A DNA stretch of 64,000 nt from Brachycybe producta (GCA_036925085.1 JAUPFP010000003.1:10810008-10874007); one strand, 5' to 3'; positions 11,256 through 23,153 are shown, counted from the first letter of the stretch. Numbers and translations: made by a program. The notes: generated by a model not told the origin, from the sequence alone.

Positions 11256-13935
11256 TATGGTGGTCTTTGTATGTAGGGCAAAAAATTAACGTAGGAAATT
11301 TCTCTTGGCCACTTTTTCATATTATTCCTATGTGTATTAAACTATTTTTGGACCCAAATGTGGTGAAGTTTGAGAAAGAATTATGGGTCGCTACCAAAGC
11401 ATAAAGAACCTGTAAACCACGATTTAATTTACAGTACGTTGATTACAGTACAACAATAAGAAATGTAATTTGAAAGTCCACTTTTATGTCCTTTGTGATT
11501 CGGTAACAACTTGTAGAAGGTACTGCTTCTGCTGTTTGTCACATGTATGAAGTGTGCATTCTTTCATCAGTGCAACTTGTTCTGCTACATTATTTACTAC
11601 TTTAATGGCTTTAACACTTTTCTCCAGCAATGTAGTCCTCATCAAGAAGCTATTCCTCGGGATCTTTGTTCAGGAATTCCGATTTAATACCCAACACCTG
11701 AAAAAATCTGTGTTTGCAGAAACAAAATGATCCAAACTTTTTTCCTGGACTGCATCTAGTTCAACAATGGCTCGCTTCGGAATGTCTTCTGTCCCTTCTT
11801 GTAGGGCTTCAACCATATTTCGCTTCGTTTCTGTCTACAGTCCTGTCAAAGAAGGCAAGCGCAACCAGTTCTTCTCCTAGGTACCAGAGGTGCCCCGACA
11901 ATTTTTTTTATTATGGCATTGGCAAGACTTGTGTTGGCTGCCTTGTAGTTTTGCAGTTTTTTTAATAACAAGTCATTTGCAGGTGCAGATGTGGGGATAG
12001 GGGATTGAAACCATGCTTTGAGATAGAAACGAACCACAAAGATGACTACTTCTCATAGTCCCTTTTTTTTCACTGTGAGTGAAAACTGACTGTTAATTAT
12101 CCAAATCTTTGTGGCATAAATGTCTAGCTATCCATCATGCCCTGTGAAGTCTACCAGGGGTAAGAAAATCAATGCCACGGGAGGGTGCACTGCCAAGGAA
12201 AAGAATTATTTCTACGAGTTCTCAGTAGTTGTCGCAAGGCTGTTCTTTGGTGAAAGCAATAACATCTTTGATATCGGCTACACAATTGGCAGTGTATTCA
12301 TCATCAAGAGCTGTTCTGTATACTTCATGATTGATGGATGCCCATTTTGCATGAAACTGTTTGAAAATGAGTATATCAGGACCTGATGATGGACCGCAGC
12401 ATACATTGAAGACAGCATCTAGCATAATCTCAAAAATTTGGTGTCTGCAAGCAAAGTAGAGAAGGTCCTTTTCTAGCTTTTGTTCAATCAGAACACATGT
12501 GCCATTCTTGCGTCCAGTATTTGAAGCCGTTGTATCAAAACACAGCTTTTACATTGTCGATCAGCACCCATTGCTTCAGAGTTTCGATAACAGCAGTGGC
12601 CATCGCAAGTCCAGTGCCAGATGAGTTTTGGTACACCAAGCAGCTGTTGAACTCCATCTCCTGTAACTAATATGGGCAGTCGATCAACCACTTCTTTTCC
12701 AGTTACGTCTGGTAATAGTTTGCTGTCCCAATGCACAATCAAGGAAACTGTTGGATTGAATTTACACATGATTTCATTTGCCATTTTGTTCCTGTGTTTG
12801 AATGTGATGTCGACGGATAGAACAATTGATGTTGAAGTCGGACGTTTTATGCCCAAAAGTTTCACCTACAGAGACCAGTAATGCGGTTGCATTACGGTTG
12901 CTGACCTTTGTACGATCTAGTACAGAAGATAGACTTGGAGTTATAAGATTCTTTCTTCCTCTTTTCCGTGGAGGTGGCTGAACGTTTGCAGTTCCAATGT
13001 TATCGAACATTGGAGAATTCTCAGCCTTGTTCTCAGCGTCAGTTTCCGAGTCAGTCAAAACCAACAAAACTGGTTTCTTGAGCAATCTTTTCCTTTTACA
13101 TTTGTTTCTTCCGGTTGGTCAATTTCATTGCTTTCTCCGCCACAGCAGCTTATTTCTTTGCAAGAACTTTATCAATTCCAGCCATTTTGCCTGGCCGTCC
13201 TTCCTCTCGTGCAAGAAGGAAATTTTTGTCTTAATGAATTTTGATCAGAGATAACGCATAAGCATGAGCAATGTCAGACTTCATTCAGACTTTCTCTGAA
13301 AGCAGTTTCTTTGTCAATCAGAACCTTAGATCTCTTAGCTTTGTTTTGATTTTTCTTGAGCTTCTGCCACTCTTTGAAAATGTTCTCTACTGTTTTAATC
13401 ACGTGTTTTACGCCATGTTGGAATCCTTTCTTTTGACCAGAGATCCATAACAATATTCTGTAGTTTGATTAGAACTCTTCTGAGTTTTTTTCAGTCAAGT
13501 GTAGGTTGAAGAAAAACGCCATTACTTCTCGCTTTGAAGGCAACTTATTTCCACTAATTGTGGAGGATTGTTGTCCAATCAGCCACACTTTCTTGGATTT
13601 TCGAGTTGACGCATGTGCCATGATTTCTTCACCAATTGACTGAATTGGATTTACTAACAGTTTCCTTAAAATTCTGGAGTTACGTTTCTTTGTATTTGTG
13701 AGGTTTAAAGTAATCTAGTATGCTCCAAAACATTGGTTTAGGAGATATGCAAGAAATTCAAATAGGAGATACATTGACAATGGACATAAACCACAGAATT
13801 TCAATATTTGGTAACAACCTCTAAATATTATTTGATTAGGCAGAAATTTCGCTGTATTGCATTATTTACAAACTAGAATCAGTTCCCGTACTGGCTCACT
13901 ATAACTTCGCAGTTTGAAAAATAAGGACCACCCTA
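11256..13935 (-). mobile_element. DNA transposon with 8-bp target duplication GTGCACAT
   Basis: The 2680-bp element is flanked by the 8-bp direct repeat GTGCACAT (11248-11255 and 13936-13943). Its ends are imperfect inverted repeats: TATGGTGGTCTTTGTA at the left, and TAGGGTGGTCCTTATT reading inward from the right. An 8-bp duplication is typical of hAT and P-type transposases. It carries a minus-strand transposase-like pseudogene and splits the env gene of the surrounding gypsy element. Removing the element plus one target copy brings env-like sequence together in one frame at the junction. Confidence 0.87.
11713..13621 (-). pseudogene. transposase-like protein of the 8-bp-TSD transposon
   Basis: Belongs to an uncharacterised, transposon-borne family I recognise from many invertebrate genomes. 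It starts near 13621 with MAHASTRKSKKVW and a lysine-rich N-terminus. SLSSVLDRTKVSNRNA (about 12930) and HWDSKLLPDVTGKEVVDRL (about 12730) follow. Near 12400 is AVFNVCCGPSSGPDILIFK, and near 12030 RFYLKAWFQSP. The family core has an RNase-H-like layout with an Asp-bearing block and a conserved His/Cys block, suggesting a DDE transposase related to hAT. That function is inferred from family context, the inverted repeats and the 8-bp duplication. Several frameshifts and stops break it, so it is non-functional. Confidence 0.75.
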
Positions 13936-13943
13936 GTGCACAT

Positions 13944-15320
13944 ACTGCCCGAATCTTCTGCGAAACAGTTTGTGACACCTGACCAGTCTAAGGCCTCTTT
14001 TGTGAGTGCTTGAAATTTGTAATCTCGGTGACAATGTTCACCCCAACCACAGTATGCATTTTGTGATTGTGTGCAACTTTATTAACTGTATGTAGTGTAA
14101 TTAATGTATTATACATTTGTAGGGTAATCCATTGACAATCAACAGAGGTGAACTCAAATTCAAGTGCAGCTATGTGATTGTCTTCTTGATCAGTCAGCCA
14201 GACACATACAGAGTATTCTAAGTTGGTTAGTGTGATTTGCATGTGAGTGGCCAAGGAACATTGTTGACCTGTAACAGTTTCTTGACATTCAAATACCTTA
14301 GCAAAATACCTTTCTTGACTTGTCCTTTTAATTTTGTTCCAGTTAGTACACCAAATAACAAATGCCTATTTTAAAGCACCCTTTTATCATGCGGTATAAA
14401 ATATACAATATTTTTAATAAAATTGCAAAATAATCCCATACACAATTTACATCTTAACACCAAGCGAATATACAAAATCATAATACTTGTTAAAATCATA
14501 AGTGTTATAATACCATATAGCATATATACAGGCATGCATTCTAAATTATATATGAATGCCATGCATAAAAACATTTTGTTAGCAACATTCTTAACCCATT
14601 AAGTGATAAGAAGTTTCAATGAGTCTTCCTTTTTTTGTTACAAAGATGACATGCATTTCACCTTCAAATAAAAACTCATCAGGCATGATAATTTGTTTCT
14701 TCTCTTGAGATTTGAAAATTTTTTCAACAATTTTTTTCTGTTAGTATAAAATCTTCACCTACTTTGGTGGCGTCTCTACCCCTTTGAGGTTTTTCTCGAG
14801 CACCAGAAAATTTGAAGTAGCATTCTTTGAATGATGCTATTTCAAAATTTTCATTCTCGTTTCCTTCCTTATTTACATGTACCATTGTGGTTACGGCTTT
14901 TGCTACTGTACAATGACATGTTCCATTTTTCGAGCATTTTGTTGTGATGTCACAATATGCAGTTGAACCTGAACATGCTGTTTTCTGGCATGATCAGGTT
15001 AAACCTTGATTAGCACATTTATACACAAAATCATGACCATTTTTATCTTCCTTTTGCCTTAAAAGGAACAAGTTTACCGAGGTAATTTCTCTTTTCGAAG
15101 TAATGACTTTTGAGGCCCATTTTAATAGACAGGTTTTACATTCTTCTCCAGTGCATAAGTTGTTTCCATATTTATTTTTTTCTGTGGTTTCTTTCACTTG
15201 GCAAAATTTGTGTGATCTTTCCCATCAACATACTTCTATTTTGAATGGTTTCTTGGTGGCCATTTCCATCATCCTCATCAGCAAGAGAATGTTACATCTG
15301 AAAGAAAATAATTAACTACT
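13944..15320 (-). pseudogene. env: N-terminal part of env-like glycoprotein (gypsy element)
   Basis: Downstream of pol on the minus strand lies a Cys-rich ORF series. A frame near 15150 contains CTGEECKTCLLKWASK. A following frame near 14960-14740 has many paired cysteines (KCSKNGTCHC), and the frame 14254-13988 reads beta-rich (MQITLTNLEYSVCVWLTDQE). The regular cysteine spacing and position after integrase fit the envelope gene of errantivirus-like gypsy elements, with a class II (phlebovirus-Gc-like) character. Stops and frame shifts are frequent. No signal peptide could be fixed. The pieces at 10829-11247 and 7663-8319 continue it. Confidence 0.5.
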
Positions 15321-15379
15321 GTTGCACACCAATTTACATAAATTGATCTAGTTTTTTAATCGTATTCCTAGGGAATTGA

Positions 15380-16465
15380 GTGCTTTTGCTATTAACATTA
15401 GCAAGCTGTCGGCAAGATTTCCTTCTTATTGGTATCAGGATTTTCTAACTCGGAAGGATCATTCAGTTCTACTGACTCATTTGGTTCTTCACTATTGATT
15501 TGGTTTTCTGCTGTATTTCTTTTTTTAGACCAATCAGTTCTAGCAGTGGGAGGTTCTGGGATGCTTTCATTTGTTTGTCTTTTTCCGCTATCTGTGTTTT
15601 GTTCCCCTCTGGTTAACGCTGTTTGTAAAGCAGATTTGAGTTGCTCAAAGTTTATTTCTCTATGTTGTACTGGTGATGTCCCTTTTCTGGGTGGTTGGTG
15701 GATTTGGGACTGTTCTTCATGTGTAGCTCCTAATTGCCGAGATGTATTGGGTTGGTTGTTGATTCTACTAGAAGTAGCAGTATGTAAGACATGCGGAGGT
15801 ATGGTGTTTTGTTTTCGAACTGGTATGGCAGTTGTTTGTCTTAGAGGAGGAAGGAGCATAGGTAATGCAGGACCTTGGCTTCGTGATCCATAGGCATGGG
15901 TAGGTTTGGGTTGTCTGACATGTACTGGAGGATTTGTATCCTTGTCATCTATGACTGACTCTTCATCACTTTCAGTATCATTTGTCTGGATTTTTCCGGT
16001 GGTTCAGTTTCTTTCATAAATGAGAGATACCAGGGTTGGTGAATTTTAGCAAGTTCTTCATTAACTATTTGGATATCTTTTGCTTTGTATATGTGTTGAA
16101 TTTTATAGTTCACTGGGGACAGTTTATCTAGGATTCTATATGGTCCCTGACATCACTAAGCTAGTTTTTTGGTTTTTCCTTTTTTGACATGAGGGGTGTA
16201 AAGATACATTTTGTCCCCAACGGAAAAAGGTTTGTGTTTTCGGGTTTCAGGTTGTGCTGTTACTTATCAGCTGCAATATTTCAATGTTCTTCAGCAAGCT
16301 TGTGAGCTATTTGCATTCTTGATGCTAGAATTTTAGTGTAGTCCTCAATGTTATAAACTGGTGAAAGATCTGTTTTTAGAAGATATGGAAGACTCATATC
16401 ATGTCCAAATAATAGTGTGGGGTTTCCTTTGTGCTTGAATGGATGGCACTCCAATATGCCATGAG
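15380..16465 (-). pseudogene. pol: gypsy integrase C-terminus and pol tail
   Basis: Beyond the solo LTR, the minus strand resumes integrase core sequence (LLFGHDMSLPYLL, about 16410). It continues into the C-terminal DNA-binding part (KPFSVGDKMYLYTP, about 16220; QGPYRILDKLSPVNYKIQ, about 16150), which has one in-frame stop. A 150-codon Pro/Gln/Ser/Thr-rich tail follows (15859-15398). Such proline-rich tails are common at the end of pol in gypsy elements of arthropods. The env region starts about 80 bp further on, giving the order pol then env. Confidence 0.78.
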
Positions 16466-16470
16466 AATTA

Positions 16471-17161
16471 TGTGAGCTTTTGACATCGACTATTTTACCA
16501 AACTTATGATGATGATTTCTATAGCTTGTTGCTTCTCTGTATCGTGCAGTGCCCGCACGGAGAAGATTCAAGCTACAGAAAGAGTTGGATGGAGTTGGAT
16601 TACGATCATCCTCCTGCATGGGGGTGAAATTGATGCAGAAGGATGGTGGCCATCCTTCTCTCCGTCGACGCTGATATGCATCTTCCCTTGTGGTGATTAC
16701 CATTCTTGAAGATGCTGTAGTGGCTTCACGATCGTATGTCTCCTGCCTTATGGTGTCTCCGGCCTCTGTAGAGAAGTGACTAGTTACCAAACATAAAGAC
16801 AACACAGTTTCTCAAATGTAACACTTTTATTCATCTTTGCTCAGAAACATCAAGAGTACAAAGATGAATTGTTTAGATTAAAGGTGTCCTCATGCCCAAG
16901 ATGTGGTACGGAATAATCAACGTAATACAAAAGAGCAAAGACAAGGACCAGGAACAAAGAGGAACACGGTTCTTTTATACCTTGGACCTGTGTATACCTA
17001 CGAGGTGTAACCAGGTCCAAGTGACCATGGTCCTAAGTGTATCACTCTGCCACTTCGATGTGCATCAGAAGTGTGAGTCAGAAAGGAGGGAAGGACAAGC
17101 GGGAGTTGTTTACCCTCCAGGCTATGGTTTTGGTGGGAACGGGGGAGTTACTGGGTGTTAG
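16471..17161 (-). mobile_element. solo LTR inserted in gypsy integrase
   Basis: The 691-bp LTR begins TGTGAGCTTTTGACATCGAC and ends GTGTTAG on the plus strand. It is flanked by the 5-bp duplication AATTA (16466-16470 and 17162-17166). The transcribed strand is minus: a TATA box (GGTATAAAA) lies near 16978 and an AATAAA signal near 16830. A second copy of the same LTR is at 57406-58087. It splits the integrase pseudogene; discounting the LTR and one target copy restores one integrase frame across the junction. A 20-codon-scale frame through the LTR is not a gene. Confidence 0.92.
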
Positions 17162-17166
17162 AATTA

Positions 17167-18215
17167 GTTGTAACTCTTCATCCCAATTTCTCTGGTGTTG
17201 GTCTACATAATGCGAAAGCATTTTTGTTAGAGGTACCATTGAAGCATTCTACTAACCCGTCTGTTTGTGGATGGTATGCGGAAGTAAATGTGTTTTTTTA
17301 CACCTAGAAGTTTGCATATACCCTTGATCCATTAACAACTCTTGACAACATCCATATCTAGAAAAGATTTCGTTTACCAGCAAGCATGCAATGATTTCTG
17401 CTTTCTGGTCTACAATTGCAAATGCTTCAGGATACTTCGTGAAATAGTCACAGAAAACAGCAATGTATTTGTTTCCTTGATGTGTAGTAGGTAAAGGTCC
17501 AAGGATGTCTAGACCAATACGGAGTTTTGCCAGTGGGTTTCCTTTTTTCTTGGCATTAAATGCATGAATCACAATATTCCTTTACATCTCTTTTGAGAGT
17601 TTTCCAATAAAAGTGTTGCTCTACCCTTTGTAGAGTTTTTTCAGTTCCCATATGACCTGAGAATTTTGCATCATGACACATACTGTTCTTTTTTCTAAGG
17701 GAACTACCATTTTGAATGTGTTTCTTTCCCTTTTTAGAAGCCATCTTTTTTCATTTAAGGTGAAGCCAACCTTTTGAATTTTTTTGGTTTGTTTTGTAGA
17801 GGGGTATCCAGCTAGATGATCGATAAAAGGATGCAACTCTACATTCTAACTGATCGGCTGCAATAATATACTTTTCTTCCCAGAAGTCTTTTTGGATTTC
17901 TAATGCATTTATTATATCAAGAGGATTTCTGCTGAGGGCATCAGCATTTGTGTTTTCCTTTCCTTCCCAATATTTAACTTCAAAGTCATACTGTTGCAAT
18001 TGGAGAGCCCATCTTGTCAACATTGCTTTGTCCTTTTTCATGGACGTCAAGTATTGCAAGGGCTTGTGATCTGTAATCGGTACATTTTCTTCCCATGAGG
18101 TAATACCTGAAGTAGTTTACTCCATACACACAAGCAAGTGCCTCTTTCCACGTTGTGGAATAATTTTGTTCGGCACCATTTAGTTTCCGACTTAAGCAGA
18201 GAACACACATACGGA
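17167..18215 (-). pseudogene. pol: gypsy RNase H and integrase N-terminal half
   Basis: Minus-strand Ty3/gypsy pol. The RNase H part near 18180-18060 reads LNGAEQNYSTTWKEALACVY, and the segment 18059-17900 reads TRWALQLQQYDFEVKYWEGK followed by NTNADALSRNP. The integrase zinc-binding part is near 17680 (FSGHMGTEKTLQRVEQHFYWKTL, C..C). The core has GLDILGPLP with the first catalytic Asp and the second Asp region (LMDQG). After a frame change comes YHPQTDGLVECFN with the catalytic Glu. The RT domain is missing: gypsy similarity stops near 18215. Multiple frameshifts. Same lineage as the copy at 23154-24225. Confidence 0.9.
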
Positions 18216-18770
18216 AAATCATTTCAGAAAATAGCATCAGAAAAAGAAATGGAAAAACATTATTTTCTGAACAAGCCCTTGGTGGGCCACACAAATCAGA
18301 AAATAAAAAACTGTGCCATTTGTTGTTGCAAACAATCAACTTTTAAGCAGTAGTTGTCAGCTAATTTATTCAGGTCCTTTAGCCACTATAGCCAATATAG
18401 CTAAAACAACAAAAATGGCTCCTCAACTTTGTGTGTCTCCTCATAAAAGGTTTATATTAATAAATGCACTGCATTCTATGCAATTTATTATTGTTAGCAC
18501 TTACTACACAAGTGAAAAAGAAAAGGTTATGGGTAAGAAATTTTTTTCAGGAAAGGGGTGAATATGTGGCTTCATTGCACAACTTGTTTGTCAACTTGAG
18601 AATTCTGACCGTGAATACTACATACAGTGTGTATCAGTAGTTATGAAATGAAAATCTTTGCCTAGAAGAACCTTTAAACCAAGTAAACTATAATAAACTA
18701 GTGGGGTAACTCATTATAAATGACGGGAGACAAATTCACAGGCAATTGTGTCCTGCCTTAGAATTTCTTT
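18216..18770. other. gene-free stretch
   Basis: The boundary at about 18215 truncates the gypsy pol. The sequence beyond it is AT-rich, has no recognisable protein and shows no terminal repeat I could match. Short frames on both strands are treated as chance. Confidence 0.4.
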
Positions 18771-19500
18771 TCCTCCGCCCTTTTATGACATTAGACAATC
18801 TTTTTTTATCTAAAGCTCTTAGCCGTGTGCATAAATAGTCACAGAATTTCTGCACTCTTTCATCTTTTCCAGAAACAGGCAGTGATGCAATGAAGTTATT
18901 TATGCTTGCTGTTGTGGCTTTAAATGTCTGCAGTGCATCATTTATTGCTACTGGATCAACACCAGAGACACTTTTTCCAGACAGTTTACGCCGAACACTA
19001 CTACTGATGAAAGCCGAACTGTTGGAGTTGGTTCCAAAGTACCTTGGTGTTGGTGTGGGTGTCTTAGGTGATTCACTGTAAAGACTAGATTAGTTTTTAT
19101 TTATGATTCAGGCTGTTTAAGGTCATACCTTGCCAGTTGACATTCAACAGGATGTTCTTTGATTTCTTCTAAAAACTGTCTTGAGTTTCATATACAATTT
19201 CTTGTGTCTCACTTATTTCTGTTTCATCACAGACATTAGTCCATGTGCTAATTACGTAATAAAACACAAATTTAATGATGATGATATACATTCTAAGATA
19301 ATGTCAGGGTTTCACGTCACCTTTCGCACTGTGATGGGAAACTACCATGTATACTGTCCATAACTTCGTACAACTCCCATTTGGGTTTGTACACGTCAGT
19401 AGATCCACTGCCACTCACATGACTGTCTTTCCTTTTTTTCTCTTCTTTGAAGTACCTGTCACGTTGTACTTGGAATTTTTTTTGAGCTTCTTCTCCTGTT
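18771..19500 (-). pseudogene. MADF-like DNA-binding gene with a small intron
   Basis: The minus strand carries a MADF-type segment near 19490-19350: QKKFQVQRDRYFKEEKKRKD, then YKPKWELYEVMDSIHG, the aromatic end of the domain. A linker follows, then an intron with GT (CAAG|GTATGACC) near 19125 and AG (TTTACAG|TGAATC) near 19080. The last exon encodes a Pro/Thr/Ser linker and a helical tail (KDERVQKFCDYLCTRLRALD) ending at a stop near 18771. MADF/Myb-like proteins are the usual second gene of PIF/Harbinger transposons, so this is probably one of those. No Harbinger transposase lies beside it. At least one frameshift is present. Confidence 0.65.
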
Positions 19501-19526
19501 TACATTGTTTTAATGAAAATGATTGT

Positions 19527-19860
19527 TGTCAAACAAAATTTTAAGAAGATTAACAAACAAGTTTTATTGTATGGAATAGTAATTTAATTGTTGAATATTA
19601 ACCTGAAATCCGTTTTCAAATTCATTGAAAAATAACTTTACGGTGTTTGTTTTAGTTTAAAAATTGTTTGCAAATAGTTTACATTCACGTAGGAATTTTT
19701 TGAACGAAAACGAGTCTTGCCAAACTAAATTTTAAGAAGATTAGGAAACAGGGTTTATTGTATCTAATAGTAATTTAATTGTTGAATATTAACCTGAAAT
19801 TCATTTTCAAATCCGTTTCAAAATACTTCTGCTGCTTCCGTTTTAGTTTCAAACATTTTG
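19527..19860. repeat. tandem duplication of a ~195-bp unit
   Basis: Two diverged copies follow each other. Both contain AAATTTTAAGAAGATTA, then TTTATTGTAT and AGTAATTTAATTGTTGAATA followed by TTAACCTGAAAT, starting near 19535 and 19730. No coding content. It may be the terminal or subterminal part of a transposon. Confidence 0.75.
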
Positions 19861-20225
19861 GTCCATATAGACTCATGCTATAGGTGGCCTTATGGCAAGT
19901 TATAAATTTATTATAACAGAACGGAAGTTCACATTTTAATTCAACTATTTAATATCTTTATAATTGTGTATTTCAGTTGTATACACTTATGTAGTTATAT
20001 TGGTATACACAAAACTGTTAAACTAAACTTAACTGGCTATGTGTTATTAGCGGAGATGTGATTTATGCCATGATATGATGCCGTGATATGTGCCAAAAAA
20101 CACAGAAATATGTATGTTTTATGTGCCTAAAAAACACCTGAATAAGATAGGCTAGATATATGTGATCGAATATGTGCTTTTAAATAGGAAAAAATTAATC
20201 TCGAAATTTCAAAACATTAATTATT
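19861..20225. other. gene-free AT-rich stretch
   Basis: No recognisable protein. Contains local near-repeats of CATGATATGATGCCGTGATATG (20070-20091). It probably is the 3' flank of the neighbouring hAT element; its terminal repeats were not identified. Confidence 0.35.
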
Positions 20226-21700
20226 TTATTTCAAAAAACAATTGTAATTAATCACATTAAGCATTTCAATATTACTTGGAATTAGTCTGCATCGACGATC
20301 AGTTAGGATGCATTTATAAATTGAAAATGATCTTTCAACATCCACTGAAACTATTGGAGCAAAGGCGGTCTTTAGTCCATGTTCGAGATTATTGTTTGTA
20401 GTAAACAAAACCAAGTCTGGATTTTTACTTAGGCTGTCCTCTAGCTTCTATAATGCGAATCCTCCAAGTTTGATCCTTGCTTCGTTGAGAAGTTGCAGTT
20501 GTCACTCAATGGCATCGATAGTGTTTGTAGTTTCTTTATTATGTCAAGTAGAAAACGATATTCATTCAATTTGAAAAGTTCGTTTTGCAATTGCTCACAT
20601 CCAACAGTGTGTTTAGCATCCTTAATTGCCTTGGAATCGTTTGCCAGCCCATTTACAAAATTTTGCACCTTCTCAAAGTTATCCAAATAGAAAAGTGCAC
20701 CGTTAAGCCATGCCCCCATTCCCCATCTTGTGACCACAGTCCTTGGTGGAAGAGCCAATCCTGTTTCCTCCCGAAACTGTTGCCGATATGCAGACTTCAC
20801 AGGAATTTTTTTCATGGCTGCAAGAAATGAATCTACCATGGTGTGCTCGTCACGAATTGCTTCACAAACACGATGTAAAGAAAGTGCAATGCATGTCACA
20901 TGCTGCATGTTTGGAAATAAAGACTTCAAGTTGCTGAAAGCTTTCAACATATATGATGCTTGATCTGTTAAAACAAGCAACACATTTTCATATTGCACTA
21001 GATTTGGCCACAATAAATGACATGCATTATTAAAAGCTTGTGAAACAGTGACATGGTTGGTTTTTTCCAAAAATACTGATGATAGCAACATTGCTTTGGC
21101 AGGTTTTCCATGAAGAGGTGCAACAAGAATATTTAAGACAAATCGTGTTTCGACGTCAGTTGTTTTGTCAACAACAAAGTGAACTGGATGTTCACCAATT
21201 TCCCTTCTTACATTCTCGATTGAATTGTCATAGTGGCTTCACATAATTCTTCTATAAGGTTCATCTATCAGGAATTGGCCTCTTCATGTATTGTTCAAAC
21301 ATGTTTTTCAGCGATGGGTGGTTGATCTTTGTCAGTGGTATGTCAGCTTCGATGAATGCACGTGCCAAATCCAAATTGAATTGAGTAGTCCCCTCAGTCT
21401 TCTCTTTGGCAGTTGTAAAGGCATTCAACAGCAGAGGTTGTCGTGATGTTTTTTCATCAAACGTGGCCTGATGCATGTGCTTTTGGGTCCTCATGTGCTT
21501 TTGGGTCCTCATGTGCTTTTGGGTCCTCATGTGCTGGGCAACTTGACTAGCACCATGCTTTTCGTCGTAAGCAATAGTCACTATAATAAATTGCAAGACA
21601 ATTTCTGGCCATCTGTTTCAAGGCATTTCTGTTGGGCTGCAACCTTGTGCAGTTTTGCTGATGGAAAATCTTTACTTTCGGCATTACAAGCGATAGGAGC
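20226..21700 (-). pseudogene. hAT-type transposase (CGBP1-like family) pseudogene
   Basis: Minus-strand transposase of the hAT type that is related to CGG-binding-protein-1-like genes. N-terminus (about 21690-21470): a BED-like zinc finger with a Cys pair and QHMRTQKH. Middle (21400-21100): helical segment, then a frame with LNILVAPLHGKPAKAML and an upstream TTDVE. Core 21091-20450: LLVLTDQASYMLKAFSNL, HVTCIALSLHRV and PPRTVVTRWGMGAWLN, the classic hAT order of Asp block, C/H block and TRW. C-terminus 20414-20226: SVDVERSFSIYKCILTDRR, the hAT dimerisation motif. Frame breaks near 21091-21261 and 20440 make it a pseudogene. The target duplication was not found. Confidence 0.87.
21475..21536. 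repeat. 18-bp triplication inside the BED-like finger
   Basis: GTGCTTTTGGGTCCTCAT is repeated three times in perfect tandem. On the minus strand this encodes the hexapeptide MRTQKH three times, exactly at the His-containing end of the zinc finger of the hAT transposase. It is in frame, so the finger is lengthened rather than broken. Confidence 0.88.
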
Positions 21701-22873
21701 GAAGGGAGTTCTACTCACTACTACTCTACTTACCAGTCATGTTATTTGGTACTCCAATTGCAGTCCAAATTGCAGTTTTCATTGTTCTATCCTTAAAATC
21801 CTTATCTTTTTTATTAAAAAGAACTGGATACTTACAGACAGCTTCCAACATATGTTCAATTTGTAATTTTCGTTTTTTTGATGTGGTGGCCGCTATATTG
21901 CTTAAAATTTCAGTGAAGAGAAGGAGGGGCTAATTTCATGACATATGTGCTCTACTATGATTAGTCAGAAACTTAAAACCTGTTTCTGGCTTCAGAAAAA
22001 GTTGAGCGTAGGTCAACTTTTTTTTCTGACCAGAAATTAGGTCAAAATTTAGGAATTTCTTACAAATTCTTTTCTGAGTGGATATTCTGTTAAGGAAAAC
22101 AGGAAAACAATGAAAACTTCTGTGTGACTCACAACAATTCTTGATCCATGGCTTTGCTCTTTTCCTGTGGGCTTCTGGGTCCACGGTCTTCCTTCACAGT
22201 TGAACCAACAAACCAGACTCTGCTCAGCAAAAAGACTAGTACCTTCGTAATAGGTCGTTTCGAGTATCCCCTTTCCTTCAGATCCTATTTGGAGCTTGTG
22301 GCACTTGTATCTTGATTTTGTGGTTAACTGGCTCCAACCTCCCTCCTTGAGCGAGGCCGGCTTTCAACTGATTTTTGTCTTTCTTTTTCGCAAAAGTAAT
22401 TTTAATGCGTAGTGGTCACCCAACCTTTGGATTGTTCACATGATTATCATGTGGACGTATCATGTGGTTGATAATCAGGGCTATTTTCTAGCCCAGAGCT
22501 GCATGGTATGCTACTGGACTTTTACCCCATTGAACACTATGTTTAAATCATACGTCATTAATAAACGACCGTGATTTCATGTTATTGACATTGGTGCACT
22601 TTGTACCCCAAAAAACAGACCAGAGAGAAAAAATAAAATTTTGTCCCCCTAAATGGACACTGGAACCATTAAAGCAATCCTACGATATTGAAATGTAATA
22701 TCATATGACTGCAGATTCCAACGACTTAACAAATTATTTTTCTGTAGTTGCATTTTATTTTTTCAGTCACTACTCTCGTTGATCGTCGATCGTGCAATGG
22801 CAAGTATTTAATAATAATAAAGGTAAGTGTAGTATGTTCTTGTTAGGTGTACATGTATATGCTACACCTAACA
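21701..22873. other. probable 3' LTR region of the gypsy at 23.2 kb
   Basis: On the minus strand, a purine tract (GGGCGGAGGAA, 22874-22884) precedes TGTTAGGTGTAGC at 22873. That is the expected order of polypurine tract and LTR start for the gypsy element lying to the right. The LTR start holds a 9-bp inverted repeat (TTAGGTGTA / TACACCTAA). The far LTR end could not be fixed. The rest has no recognisable gene; the plus-strand frame at 22792-23343 lies opposite env and is taken as a shadow. Confidence 0.4.
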
Positions 22874-23153
22874 TTCCTCCGCCCAAAATAAAGATTTCAA
22901 CCACGGGTGAAATTAGTGGGATGTTTACATGTTTCTTAAAGCTAAACAATGGTTCTAAGTTAGTTTCTAAATCTATTCATGTCTTTGTCCGATCATCCAT
23001 CCTCAATTGCAATTCACTGCAATTATTTCTGATGTCTTCTACTTTGGAATATTACATTCACTGTAACACAGCTTTGATGGCTTGTCGGATGTTGCATATG
23101 TGTCCTTCATATGTCTTGGACGACGAGACATTCCGGCGGAAGTTTGGATTCAT

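Noticed and set aside
15429..15893. 154-codon plus-strand frame with hydrophobic stretches
   Set aside because: Antisense shadow of the proline-rich pol tail on the minus strand.
16506..16805. Plus- and minus-strand frames through the solo LTR
   Set aside because: They translate LTR sequence. The similar frames at 57383-57671 arise from the second LTR copy.
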